Shown here: positions 22,732 to 33,644 of the stretch, piece by piece
Layout: the number at the start of each line of letters is the position of its first letter
Numbering within the stretch: the stretch's first letter is position 1
Source of the DNA: Punica granatum
Lineage: Eukaryota > Streptophyta > Magnoliopsida > Myrtales > Lythraceae
Direction: 5' to 3'
DNA length: 64,000 nt
Assembly: GCF_007655135.1 (NCBI RefSeq)
Contig: NC_045127.1
Coordinates: 6,767,001 to 6,831,000 of the forward strand
Notes under the pieces: generated by a model
The model's database searches: none
What the model saw: the letters and a program-made list of their open reading frames with translations, nothing else
Told to the model about the DNA's origin: nothing
Translations under genes and position numbers: made by a program

Positions 22732-25600
22732 GGAAAAATGAGAGGAAGGCATCGCCACTTCAGTTTTTAAACCCTTGGCTCCATATGGTCCACTCTTCAA
22801 ATATCCATGATATTAATTTAGTACTTTTATTTATTACATAGTTGGCATTTATTAATCTAGTATATTAATTAAATCATAAAAATTGTAAATAAAATACTAA
22901 TTTTTATCTCGAATAATAATCCCGCTTTATGTGTGGGTCGAGCGACTGCTAAAAATCATTTCGGACTACAACCTCACGTCCTTTTGGGCTGTCGAGAATA
23001 GATATCTAATGGGGTGACTACACTCTGGCCTGATCGCATGGGAAAAGTCATTCCCCACGCTGCCAAGTTCTTTTCACACTTTTTATTTCCTCTCTCGAAT
23101 GATCCAACTGAGGGGAAGACCAAAAAACGATTCCTTTTGAATTTTAATGTAATAAGCCTATGAATTTAGAAAGCGATAGATAAGAGAATATAAATCGAAC
23201 AATAATCTTTGTTAGTGAGGATCGAACTCATATACACGGGTGCTAGTTGTCGCACCCCGGGGAACTTTGGAGTTCCCTGCCTGTATATATAGCCAGGCCC
23301 AAGAGGGACACGGCCCGCGCTACACTCTCACGGGGCCCATTTACCGGAGGTCGCTTTTTCAAAAAATTTCATCACCAAATCCAATTATGGTCTTGGAATT
23401 TTCGACCAAAAGCTTCGCCTTCTCTTACTTTTCTTCTGCGAGTGGTTAGAAAGAGAACCGGAATGGAAAAGTTAAAAACCACCGAAAAGTAGAGGAAGAT
23501 GGACAAAGATTAATGTGGTACCGTCAAGACAACGGGACTCCTTAATCTATATTCGTTGGATCATTTCTTTTGATTAAGAATATGAAAAAGGTATGGACAA
23601 CTATATGATCCTAGATTACGCGTACAACTTTCGGGCTATTGCAGTAGGTCTCGAATAAGATTGAATATATTCGTATAAAAAAGAGAGTAGATAGGTGTAT
23701 AATGAGCCAACGACTGCTCATCTATCATATTGGTATTGAAAAAATCCTTGTGAGCCGTTGTGGACGGTACCTGTGAAATGAGAGAACTGATGCTCGAGCA
23801 CGAGAAGTAGTCCAATGCTTGAATAGGGTGCATAATTTTGAACACAATATTAGATGGCTGTGAGTTATTCATATCCCATATGTAACTTCCAACCGTAGTT
23901 GAATGCATTATTCTATAAAGTTCAAAGCTCTTGTTTTTTTGTCTTTGTTCTACTTGGTGGCTACGAATTCATCTTGGTTAGTGACAGACATCTATTTATA
24001 GATTATTAAAGTAGACTCTCTCTCTGTCTCTCTCTCTCTGCAGTCTTGCAATAAAGACCTCTGTTCCTATGACTTATATCTGTTCCGTTTCGATAATATT
24101 GGGCATTTCTAGTTGATCGACCTTCCTTTTTCCCACATTAATAAGAAAGATATATGAACATAAATAAATATATTAAATGAAACTTCTATCCATATCCATA
24201 TCTATATATATAAGTAAAATTGTATCTTATTGTAATAAGTGCTATCTCATTAATAGACAAAATTATTTAAATAACATATTAAAAATTAAGAGAATTGATT
24301 TAATCAAATTAAGCCCCGTTATGAAAATTGAATTAAAAAATTAAGTGACAATTAAGTATACTAATAATTATTTAATTAGATATTCAACTAATTTCTATTA
24401 TTATAAGGACAAAATTATTGTAATATATATAATTATGGTAATATAAAAAATAAATATTGTCATCGAGTGTTGTATTTAGAAAACACGTAACAAGTTTTAT
24501 GTGAATATCTATAAAATATGTATATTATACAATTATTAGATAAATATATAATGCATTGAGACCATTAGTGGGAAAATATTTGTAGAACCATTTAAAAATT
24601 AGTCTAAATTTATTAAATTATAGAATGAAACTTCAAATTAACTTCGAGCATATTTTACTAGAAGGGTTAAATTATTGTAATATGTGAATTTATTGTAATA
24701 TAAAAAATAAAAATTATATATTTGAAATAAGAATGTCATCAAAATTTGTATTTAAAAAGTACATAAACAATTTTGTTTCAATATCTATAGAAAGATGCAT
24801 ATTATACATTGATCGATTAGATAAATATATAATGCATTGAGACCATTAGTTAAAAAATATTTCTCGAACCATTCAAAATTAGTCTAATTTTATTAATTGA
24901 TTATCAAATGGAACTTTAAATTAACTTTCAACATATTTTATCGTTTTAAAGAGCAAATATGTGTTTTAAAAATCAGAATAATTGTTATAAGAAAGGATAT
25001 ATATATATATGCGCGTTAAAAATGAACTATATAAAACACCAAATAATATAAACACTACGAAAAAATTTGGTGATATATAGAATTTCTAAAATCATCACGA
25101 TCCTATAAAAGAACAAATTTATAGCATAATGCTATTAACTGATAAAAATAAAAATAAAATATAAAGATAAGGATTTTATAAACAATGTTTCTAATATACA
25201 AATTTATATTCCATTTACAAAACTTAACATATGTGATAAGTTTATAGTAATTTTTAATTTAAAAATGTGATGCATGTTAATTGAATAGAAATTATTATTA
25301 TAATAAATTTATTGAAAAATAGTTAAATATTATTATTTATACTAAAATTAAAAGTTGAAAATTATTATTATTTTTATAAGATAATTCATTTTTAAAAATA
25401 TAAATAATTATTATAAAAATGATATAGAGATGTATGAAGATGGACCAAAAAAATAGTGAATAATGAGTTCTTTAATTTATAATACAATATATATAAATCA
25501 ACTGTGGATACGATCAAGCATTATTGTGAAGTTTTTGTCAATAAAATTTTCAAGAAAATAACTGAAAAAGAAATCTGCAGCCCATGCGGAACTAGTTATA
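22690..25600. repeat. Duplicated spacer of SMT2 unit C
   Basis: Second copy of the 17330-20660 block, in the same orientation, starting with a (TA)n run at 22700-22728. It differs at 23700-23950, where unrelated DNA replaces the 18345-18900 segment of unit B, and it lacks the SINE-like unit. A CT microsatellite lies at about 24016-24040. Confidence 0.85.
23636..23908 (-). other. Unassigned open frame in the unit C replacement segment
   Basis: A 90-codon minus-strand frame starting MHSTTVGSYIWDMNN runs through the segment unique to unit C and out into shared spacer. A CAG|GTACCG donor-like site follows about 47 codons in. I do not recognise the protein. Chance is a real possibility because the local sequence is AT-rich. 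Confidence 0.25.
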
Positions 25601-26138
25601 CTATTATTAGCTAGTACGACAAAATGGACTAGTTTGTAGTCATGCGAAATTTTTTTGATCGATGAGCTGGGATTTCCCAAAAAAAAAAAACTAAGCTAGC
25701 TGGACAGCTCCTAGAAATTGTAACTTAAATTTAGTGACCGAATATTAAAATTGAGATAAGATGGAAATTTCCCAACGTGTTCCTTATTTATTTAAGAGAT
25801 TCACTCTTAATTAAGTTTTTACTTTTTACCACGTACGTTAAGCGTTTTTGGGCATCCCCACGTGTTCTTTCCCGCACTCGCACGCGCGAATGTCCAAAAA
25901 TCGCTCTCTCTCTCTCACTGTCCCGACGCTGCTGCGTGGCACACGTGGATTCTTTTGCTGGGCTCTCATGGACCCATTTGCTCCCTAACAATCTCTCTCG
26001 ACCCTCTTGACCGTAAAAGAAACGTTAACAAATGCAAAACCCCGTCAATTACCGCAGAACGTCCCCATCCCTTCCCTCCTTCCTCTCAGACAACTCCTTT
26101 CCCCTCTCTCTCTCTCTTCGCTCTGTTTGCTTCTTCCA

Positions 26139-27325
26139 ATGGCAATGGAGTCTGTTGCTATCTTTTTCACGGGCGCTCTGCTGCTGGGCGGCCTCTACTG
26201 GTTCGTGTGCGTGCTCGGCCCGGCGGAGCAGAAGGGGAAGCGGGCGACGGACCTCTCCGGCGGCTCGATCACCGCCGATAAGGTGCAGGACAAGTACCGC
26301 CAGTACTGGTCCTTCTTCCGCCGCCCCAGTGAGATTGAGACCAAGGACCGCGTCCCCGACTTCGTCGACACCTTCTACAACCTCGTCACCGACATCTACG
26401 AGTGGGGGTGGGGCCAGTCCTTCCACTTCTCCCCCTCCGTCCCCGGCAAGTCCCACCGCGACGCCACCCGTCTCCACGAGGAAATGGCCGCTGACCTCAT
26501 CCTGGCCAAGCCCGGCCATCGCGTCCTCGACGTGGGCTGCGGCGTCGGCGGCCCCATGCGCGCCATCGCCTCCCACTCCGGTGCCAAAATCGTCGGCATC
26601 ACTATCAACGAGTATCAGGTAAGGCACATCGCCATTTGCCGCTTCCTTTTAGATTAATCGATTCATGATTCTGAACTTTTCGTTTCGGCCGGCACCAGGT
26701 GAATCGGGCCGAGGCGCACAACAAGAAGGCCGGGCTGGACGGGCAGTGCGAGGTTGTATGTGGCAACTTCCTCGAGATGCCGTTCCCCGCCGAGAGCTTC
26801 GATGGCGCCTACTCGATCGAGGCTACGTGCCATGCCCCGCGGCTGCAGGACGTCTACTCCGAGATCTTCCGGGTCCTGAAGCCCGGGGCCTTCTATGTCT
26901 CGTACGAGTGGGTCACCACTGACAAGTACCGGCCCGAGGACCCGGCCCATGTTGAGGTCATCCAGGGCATCGAGCGGGGTGATGCCCTCCCTGGACTCCG
27001 TGGGCAGTCCAACATCGCGGCGACCGCGCAAAAAGTGGGCTTTGAGGTAGTCGAGGAGAGGGACCTGGCCCAGCCCCCGGCTGGCCCATGGTGGACCCGG
27101 CTAAAGATGGGGCGGGTCGCTTACTGGAGGAACCACATCCTCGTGACGATCCTCGCAGCCCTGGGGATCGCCCCCAAGGGCACTGTGGACGTTCACGAGA
27201 TGCTGTTCAAGACAGCCGGTTACCTGACCCGAGGAGGCGAGACCGGGATCTTCACCCCGATGCACATGATCCTATGCCGGAAACCCAACTTGCCAGTGGT
27301 AGCACAAGATCCTTCGTCCAACTAA
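26139..27325 (+). CDS. SMT2: 24-methylenesterol C-methyltransferase 2 (copy C, intact)
   Basis: Transfers a methyl group from S-adenosylmethionine to 24-methylene lophenol, giving 24-ethyl sterols such as sitosterol; acts at the endoplasmic reticulum. Exon 1 26139-26618, exon 2 26699-27325, 1107 nt, 368 residues, matching the family. An N-terminal membrane helix (about 4-28) is followed by DLSGGSITADKVQDKY, the sterol-binding YEWGWGQSFHF (87-97), SAM motif LDVGCGVGG (130-138), GAYSIEATCHAP and the C-terminal sterol methyltransferase region to the end. The intron splits after TINEYQ in phase 0, as in copy B. The start is the first of two close Met codons (MAMESV). The leader is C/T-rich. It is the only undamaged copy of three in the window and presumably the working gene. 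Confidence 0.95.
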
Positions 27326-27867
27326 TAAGTTTGGATTAGAGGCAACATCGGTAGATCAGACTCCAGCTCAAACCAAGCTCCGAGTTTTGCCTCAACTTAT
27401 CCGCTGATCTTGTCATTTTACTTGCCTTACTTTTTTTGTAATTTTATTACTTGCTTTCAATTCCATAATCTGTCTTTTGTAAGTTCCATAGCGTCAATTT
27501 TAGCGTCAATTCACGAACTTAAATCTATAGTATGATCGAAAGAAGAACTTATCGGAAGTATGGTAGAGATATCGCTAATAAGGATCGTGATGATATGGTC
27601 AAAGAGTCTTAATTCAAGAGATCTAAGGGGTTTTAATACAGTGACATAAATTGCTTACTCGAATTTAATAAATCATGAATTCAACCATTGCTAACGGGGA
27701 TTTTTTTTGCCTCTTCATTTCATATTTTTAAGTCTTATATTAGGTCCATAAACATACTTTTAAAAGGAAAAAGGAAAAAGAAAGATGAGAAATCTAGAGA
27801 GGGTTGAATCCCAAAACCGTACTCAAGGCATCAAAGTCGCCCAGGTAGTCCAATTTTCACTCACTTA

Positions 27868-28102
27868 CGCTCCGTTTGGTTTCATAGTAGAATTTTAAAA
27901 TCAGGTTTTAATTTTAAAAAAGAGTGGTATAAATGAGATTCACCTTTTGACTTTGTATGAATTACATTGTTTTGTTGTGAAAAAAAGTGATATAAATGAG
28001 GTCAACTCTTTGACTTTATATGAATTATTTTGTTTTGTTGTACTTAGAATTAAATTAAAATTATGATTTTAAAATTATACTCAGAAACCAAACAAGGCAT
28101 AG
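27868..28102. mobile_element. MITE-like element 1
   Basis: Imperfect terminal inverted repeats of roughly 45 bp: GCTCCGTTTGGTTTC on the left and GAAACCAAACAAGGCA on the right, continuing into mirrored ATTTTAAAATC/TTTTAAAAT stretches. About 235 bp, AT-rich, no coding capacity. Internal repeats (TTTTGTTGTGAAAAAAAGTG-like) are present. The target duplication could not be fixed. Confidence 0.55.
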
Positions 28103-28224
28103 CAGACGACCTCTTTCTTTTTGCCAAAGCAAATGATAGGAATCTTATGGAACTTTCACACGTGCTTGAGGAATACCTCTCTTAGTCGGGCCAGTCCATG
28201 AATAGGTTTAAATCCTTGATGTTT

Positions 28225-28810
28225 TTCTTAAAAAACACCCCGAACTAGCTAAGGAATCACTTTTGCTCCCTGCTCAATCCGAAAAACGGGGCTGTAAATT
28301 CCAAATATCTCGGCCTTCCTCTTCATATCCTAAAGGCTCGCACCAAATCATACTCCTATCATTGATCGCGTCACCAGCAAACTCACTTCCTGGAAGTCCA
28401 AACTTTTATCCCAAGCTGGTAGGAGTGTCCTTATCCGAAGTGTGGTATCAGCTCTCCCTACATATTTGATGTCTACCTTCCTCCTTCCCAAGACCATCTC
28501 TAATAAGCTCGATTCCTTGTTCTCCAATTTCTGGTGGGGCACCTCATCTTTAGGGAGACCCAAAATTCATTTGAAATCATGGGACTCTCTATGTACCCCC
28601 AAAAACACGGGAGGTCTTGGGAAGTCGATGTGCCATCGTTTTAGTCTACTAGCATCTTTTGATTCCTGGAACTTACTCTATATTCACACAGACTTGAATT
28701 TTTTAGCTCACAATATTGCTAAGGGAACAAGTGCTTGTAAATATATTGGCCCAATTAACATCTCCAATCTCCCTTCAAGCCTTCTATGGCGAGAGACAGA
28801 GATGTGATGA
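28225..28810 (+). mobile_element. Truncated LINE reverse-transcriptase fragment
   Basis: Reads as the C-terminal part of a plant L1 reverse transcriptase: KYLGLPLHI, then after a frameshift near 28357 IDRVTSKLTSWKSKLLSQAGR, ALPTYLMSTFLLPK and FSNFWWGT. These match the corresponding blocks of the larger LINE at 33.5-39.6 kb in type but not closely in sequence. No catalytic core and no endonuclease remain. It ends before an (AAAT)n/(TA)n tract (28828-28898). Confidence 0.8.
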
Positions 28811-28827
28811 TCAATTATCCTTCTAAG

Positions 28828-28846
28828 TTAAATAAATAAATAAATA

Positions 28847-28899
<53 letters not shown>
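28828..28899. repeat. (AAAT)n-(TA)n microsatellite
   Basis: AAAT repeats run directly into a long pure TA run. Confidence 0.9.
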
Positions 28900-28902
<3 letters not shown>

Positions 28903-29650
28903 AGGATGAGAAGGGCAGGAAATAAGCAACTTTTTGCAAAGTGGCCAGACCCAGAGAGCACCGACTCCCTTGACTCTTCTTCTTGTATTGTGGGGATCGT
29001 TGCTTTTGGCCATAGACAGAACAGACGAATTATAAGACATTTGCCTACTGTATTCCTTGGCTCCGAGCCTCCTTTTAGCTGCGGAAAGATTATTATAAGA
29101 CATTTTCATTAAAAAAAAAACTAAAAGGAATATCCACTAAGCTTTTGGTTACTTATTTGGGAAATTTTAACATAATTCTGTGTCATCGTAACACGAAGTC
29201 TCCCCATCATTAGATATGTAGTAGATCGTAGGATCCACGTGCATTCAACGGTAGAGAAAATCATGTTAGCATGATATGGAGTCATGTTAGAAGGGTCTAT
29301 ACGAAGATTTCCGTCTGTGTTGTCATCTTTCCATTTGATTTTTTCAGCCTGGAGTTGTTGATTTTTTCAGCGTGAGAGTTCATATTTTGGGGCCACCAGA
29401 CCCCAACTAACTTTGGAACTTCCATTCACACTTCTATTACTTAAAGCGATCGATCCCGGCTTTCCATGACAATCAGATTAAATGATCTAAATAGGAAAAT
29501 TTGGGTGTGATTGAATTTTCACGTTTACACGAGACGGGACGCTGCGGATATTAATAAGCTTTCCTCCTTGTTTCCGGATCTTCTTTGCACGAGAAAGCTG
29601 AATCCTAGCTAGCTTTTGGGTCGTGGTGGAGTTGGACTTCGGGACTTCTA
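28900..29650. other. Intergenic region without recognisable genes
   Basis: A 68-codon open frame at 28906-29112 has no family features. Nothing else is seen. Confidence 0.4.
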
Positions 29651-29900
29651 GCTCCGTTTGTTTTCAAAGTCATGATTTAAGATTTTAACTTTAACTTTAA
29701 CTCAAAACACACATTTCAAAAGTCAAATTGGTGGGCCCCATATATTATTAAAATACAATCCCATTATAATTAATTATCTATATCTTCCATTCATTTTATA
29801 TTTCAAAAGTCAAACTGGTGGGCCCATATATTTTTGTCTTCTTCTACAATCACAATCACAATCACAAATTCGTGACTTTAACTCCGAAAACAAACGCATT
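29651..29900. mobile_element. MITE-like element 2
   Basis: Ends are inverted: GCTCCGTTTGTTTTC at the left and GAAAACAAACGCATT at the right. Inside, AAAGTCAAATTGGTGGGCCC and AAAGTCAAACTGGTGGGCCC form a direct repeat about 90 bp apart. It resembles MITE-like element 1 in its TIR but not inside. Confidence 0.5.
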
Positions 29901-31248
29901 GCTAGCTTTTGGCAAAATTTCCGTCTTTGGTTTCTCTCTTTGCATGGCCGAATAAGAGAATGTTTTCTTCATGGAACAAAGTGTCTGGTGGAGTAACTTC
30001 AGGAAACTGCACTCCAAGATTTCCTTGCCCGTTCCTGCATTCTTTCTTCATACTATATATACTTCGACCTCTCGGCTTTAGCTCGGCTCGGTACTGGACT
30101 CCAGTGATCTACTGAACAAAATTCAAGTGGGACATATTAACATATTTTATATATACTAACAGATAGAATTGTTTTTTTTATCATAGAATTGTCAATTGTA
30201 CTAGTTACCGTAATTCTGTACCTATCTAGATTTGGATTGTTGTTCGGGGATAGATTGTCGATCTTTTTCACATAAGCGTGCGAGAGATGGATCAATCCAC
30301 CCATATTGGATTGTTGTTCCCTTCCTTATTTCAGAAATGTGACTGCGTTGCGTTTTTATTCAAGTTAGATTAGACGATGGAGAAGCAATTGGGCTTTTTA
30401 CGCTTCATTGGGTTTCATTTCATTGCAGTCCATATCAATCGCTTGAATTGGAAATGCTGGCCTATGGCCATCTCCTGGCCCATCCATATCACAGACCGTA
30501 CAGCTAATTTGAAATCAATTGAACTTTCGAATTTATGGAGAATTCTAACATGACCCAGGGCCAGACTGACATTGTGTTCCCTGACCATCGGATGCCCACA
30601 ATGACCGCAGGTCGCACACGCATCCGATGCTAGGGAGCCGTTGTTGCGGACTCCTGGATTCAGATCAATTTTTATCAGGATGAATTCCTTCGTTCCAATT
30701 GTACCCTTTTTTTTTTCTTTTTCCTTTGTTCCATTAGTATCACGTGGCGTCCGGTAAGGTAGTAGATAAATCTAGATTCAAAACCGATTGGTTCACTAAA
30801 GGATAAATGTAAAATTCTCATAATCATGAATTTTCTCCATTCACAAAACTCGAATCAAAACGTTATTCTCTTATTTTCATGCCAGCCCATTTAACTTCAT
30901 TTTCAATCTTCCATACAAAACGTTCTTGAATACCACAAGATTCAAAAAATATCTCGCTACGATGGATAACTATCAATCATCAGATCACAAGCATGTTCAT
31001 GGCACATTCCTCTACAAATTCCAAAACCATTCCAATCATCGATATATCATTGAAAAGGAAAAAAAAAAAATCAGTAGTCCTAACCAAAGAAAAAATCAAG
31101 CCCAAAGTAAACCCAACGTGTGGATGAGATGAACCTTCAAACAAATGGAGGAGTGGATATCATCTCCCACCTCCCCATTGATAGCCATCAACTGATCCCA
31201 CACTCACTCTCAAGTTCTGAAGCTTCCTTCCGCCTAAACCCCCTAACA
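29901..31248. other. Intergenic region upstream of CDSP32
   Basis: No gene is supported here. The final few hundred bases should hold the CDSP32 promoter and leader. An in-frame upstream Met at 31120 exists but would extend the protein by 43 non-transit-like residues. Confidence 0.4.
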
Positions 31249-32539
31249 ATGGCTTCCTTCACAACCTTGCTATCCAAACCCTCTTCTCTCCTTCTCCCAG
31301 CTTCCACTAGCAAAGCCTACAATCCCCTGTTCTTGGCCCCTCAACGGTTATACTTCGCCGTCCCCAGACCGTCCCTTCGGCACCTTCAGACGAGAGGGGT
31401 TCTCGTGACGAGGGCGGCAGCAGGGGCAGGGGCGGCCTCGGCCGCGGCAGGGAAGAAGGCAAGCAATGAGAGAGTGCAGCAGGTGCACAACATCGAGGAG
31501 TTCGATGCTGCGCTCCAGGCGGCCAAGAACAGGTTGGTGGTGGTGGAGTATGCGGCCAGCGACAGCTCCGAGAGCAGCCAGATGTACCCCTTCATGGTTG
31601 AGCTCAGCCGGTCGTGCTCTGACGTAGACTTCCTCCTTGTCATGGGGGATGAATCGGACGCCACGCGGGCACTCTGTTCGCGCGAGAAGATCGACAAGGT
31701 CCCTCACTTTAGCTTCTACAAGGGCATGGAAAAGATCCATGAGGAAGAAGGTAGTTTTATTTAATCAGATTATTCTTAGAATTAATTTTATTTTATCTTT
31801 AATTATAAGGGAGGTTCATGGATAAAGCCATTTTCTCGATGCCAAACTTAGATTTCTGAAACTAGTTAGTTGACAAGTACTCAAGTGCTATATATATGGT
31901 ACAAAAGCTTGTTAATGTATGTGTATAGGATAGATTTCAATACCTCGATGAACTCGGGACAGTACAAACTGATCTGTAAACTATTTCAGGGCTAGGTTCA
32001 ACTGGATATATATGCTGAAATGCATACTATATATCACTATGGCAGTCGATTTTCTCACAAAATAGTATGATCGATCAATCGAATATAAGATAGACTTACA
32101 TTTGAGAGTGGTTGAATCGAATCACGCAGGAATCGGGCCGGACCAGCTGATGGGGGACGTGCTGTACTATGGGGACAGCCACTCGGCAGTGGAGCAGCTG
32201 CACTGCAGGGAGGACGTGGAGAAGCTGATAGAGGACCATAAGGCCGACCACAAGCTCATCGTCCTCGATGTCGGTCTCAAGCACTGCGGGCCCTGCGTGA
32301 AGGTCTACCCCACAGTCCTCAAGTTGTCGAGGCAGATGTCCGACACGGTGGTGTTCGCACGCATGAATGGCGATGAGAATGATAGCTGCATGCAGTTCCT
32401 TAGGGATATGGATGTCGTCGAGGTCCCAACCTTCCTCTTCATCCGTGATGGGAAGATCTGTGGACGGTATGTCGGGTCAGGCAAGGGCGAGCTCATTGGA
32501 GAGATCCTTAGATACCAGGGTGTCCGTGTTACATACTAA
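31249..32539 (+). CDS. CDSP32: Thioredoxin-like protein CDSP32, chloroplastic
   Basis: Drought-induced 32-kDa stromal protein with two thioredoxin folds; in the family it reduces peroxiredoxins and methionine sulfoxide reductases during oxidative stress. Exon 1 31249-31750, exon 2 32130-32539, 912 nt, 303 residues. Residues 1-about 55 are a Ser/Ala/Pro/Leu-rich transit peptide ([18 protein letters not shown]). The first thioredoxin fold (about 75-165) has no CxxC, as usual for this family. The second, in exon 2, has the active site HCGPC at 219-223 and the cis-Pro block [13 protein letters not shown]. The intron splits a Gly codon (G|GA) between the two folds. The Met at 31249 was chosen because it begins the transit peptide. 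Confidence 0.94.
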
Positions 32540-33491
32540 TATGAAGTCTCCTCCATTGGGGGAGTGGAAAGGGAATTGGAATTGGATTTACTATTTGTTA
32601 AATTGGGGCGACAATTCATGAATATTGATGTTAGCAATACGGATGTTATAGCTGCAAAGACGTTATCGTTACGCGCTGACCATTGTATCCTATAATACAG
32701 TGTTAGAAATGGTTCGCCAAAATTTAACTTGATTCGAAGAATCTTTGATAATCTTATAATATATAGTCCCTAACGGCGGAATTTAGCTCATGCCCTTGAA
32801 GCCTCATATAAGTTGTTAAACCTCGTCCATAGAGAAATGACCATGAAAAGTTTTATTAGTGAAAATTGAATCGAAACTTCTATACTGGCAAATCAAACAA
32901 TTGACCCAAATTCAACTCGATCTCAATGTACAAGCAACTATGCCTGCATATAGGGATACAAAGATAGTGAGATGAGAGAGAGGATCAGCCTCAAAGTGAG
33001 TGTAGATTTCGTATTGGATTTATTGGGGTAATCAGGAGATGTTCCTATGGACTTGGAGTCACCAATGCCAATGCTTTGACCCAGAGAGCAGCAAATCGAA
33101 GGAAAGTGCAATATCGGCCAATGGGAAGATAATTCTTATGGATTCCTATTGATCCTACGGCCTAATTCTCTTTCCATGCCACATATATAAGAATGGATGG
33201 ATCATCTTGCATAAATGCATAAGGAGTGAGAAGTAGCTTATCATGGATTGTTTTGCATATAGTGCCATATTCCCAATTGTGGCTACATGATTAAAAAAGT
33301 TTTTATCTTTTAATGAACAAACCATATTCAAATCGAAATTAGTCGGGATCCGTAGGACACTCGGATTCCAGGTGATGAATACTAAAAGGAATTGTTTTTT
33401 TCCATCCAATCTCAACATACATCATAAAGTTTAAGATCACTCCCACACTCTTTTTTTTTTAATCTCTCCGAGTATATATCTTGTTTCTCAT
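32540..33491. other. Intergenic region
   Basis: No gene seen between CDSP32 and the LINE insertion. Confidence 0.4.
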
Positions 33492-33504
33492 GTACCTTGC
33501 AAGT
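33492..33504. repeat. LINE target-site duplication, left copy
   Basis: GTACCTTGCAAGT, repeated exactly at 39609-39621 just after the A-rich tail of the LINE. Confidence 0.9.
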
Positions 33505-33644
33505 ATGATAAGAGAAGTCAAGCATTGCGGTTGATAGTACTCTCCTTTGTTGAGAGCTCTCCCCTCTTCCCTTTGTTGGAAGCTCCCTCCCCCCTTCTTC
33601 TTCTCTTCTTCTCCTTTACTCCTGCTCCTTTGCAGAGATCTTCA

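Noticed and set aside
28828..29109. Minus frame through the TA repeat
   Set aside because: Repeat-derived Ile-Tyr run; not a protein.
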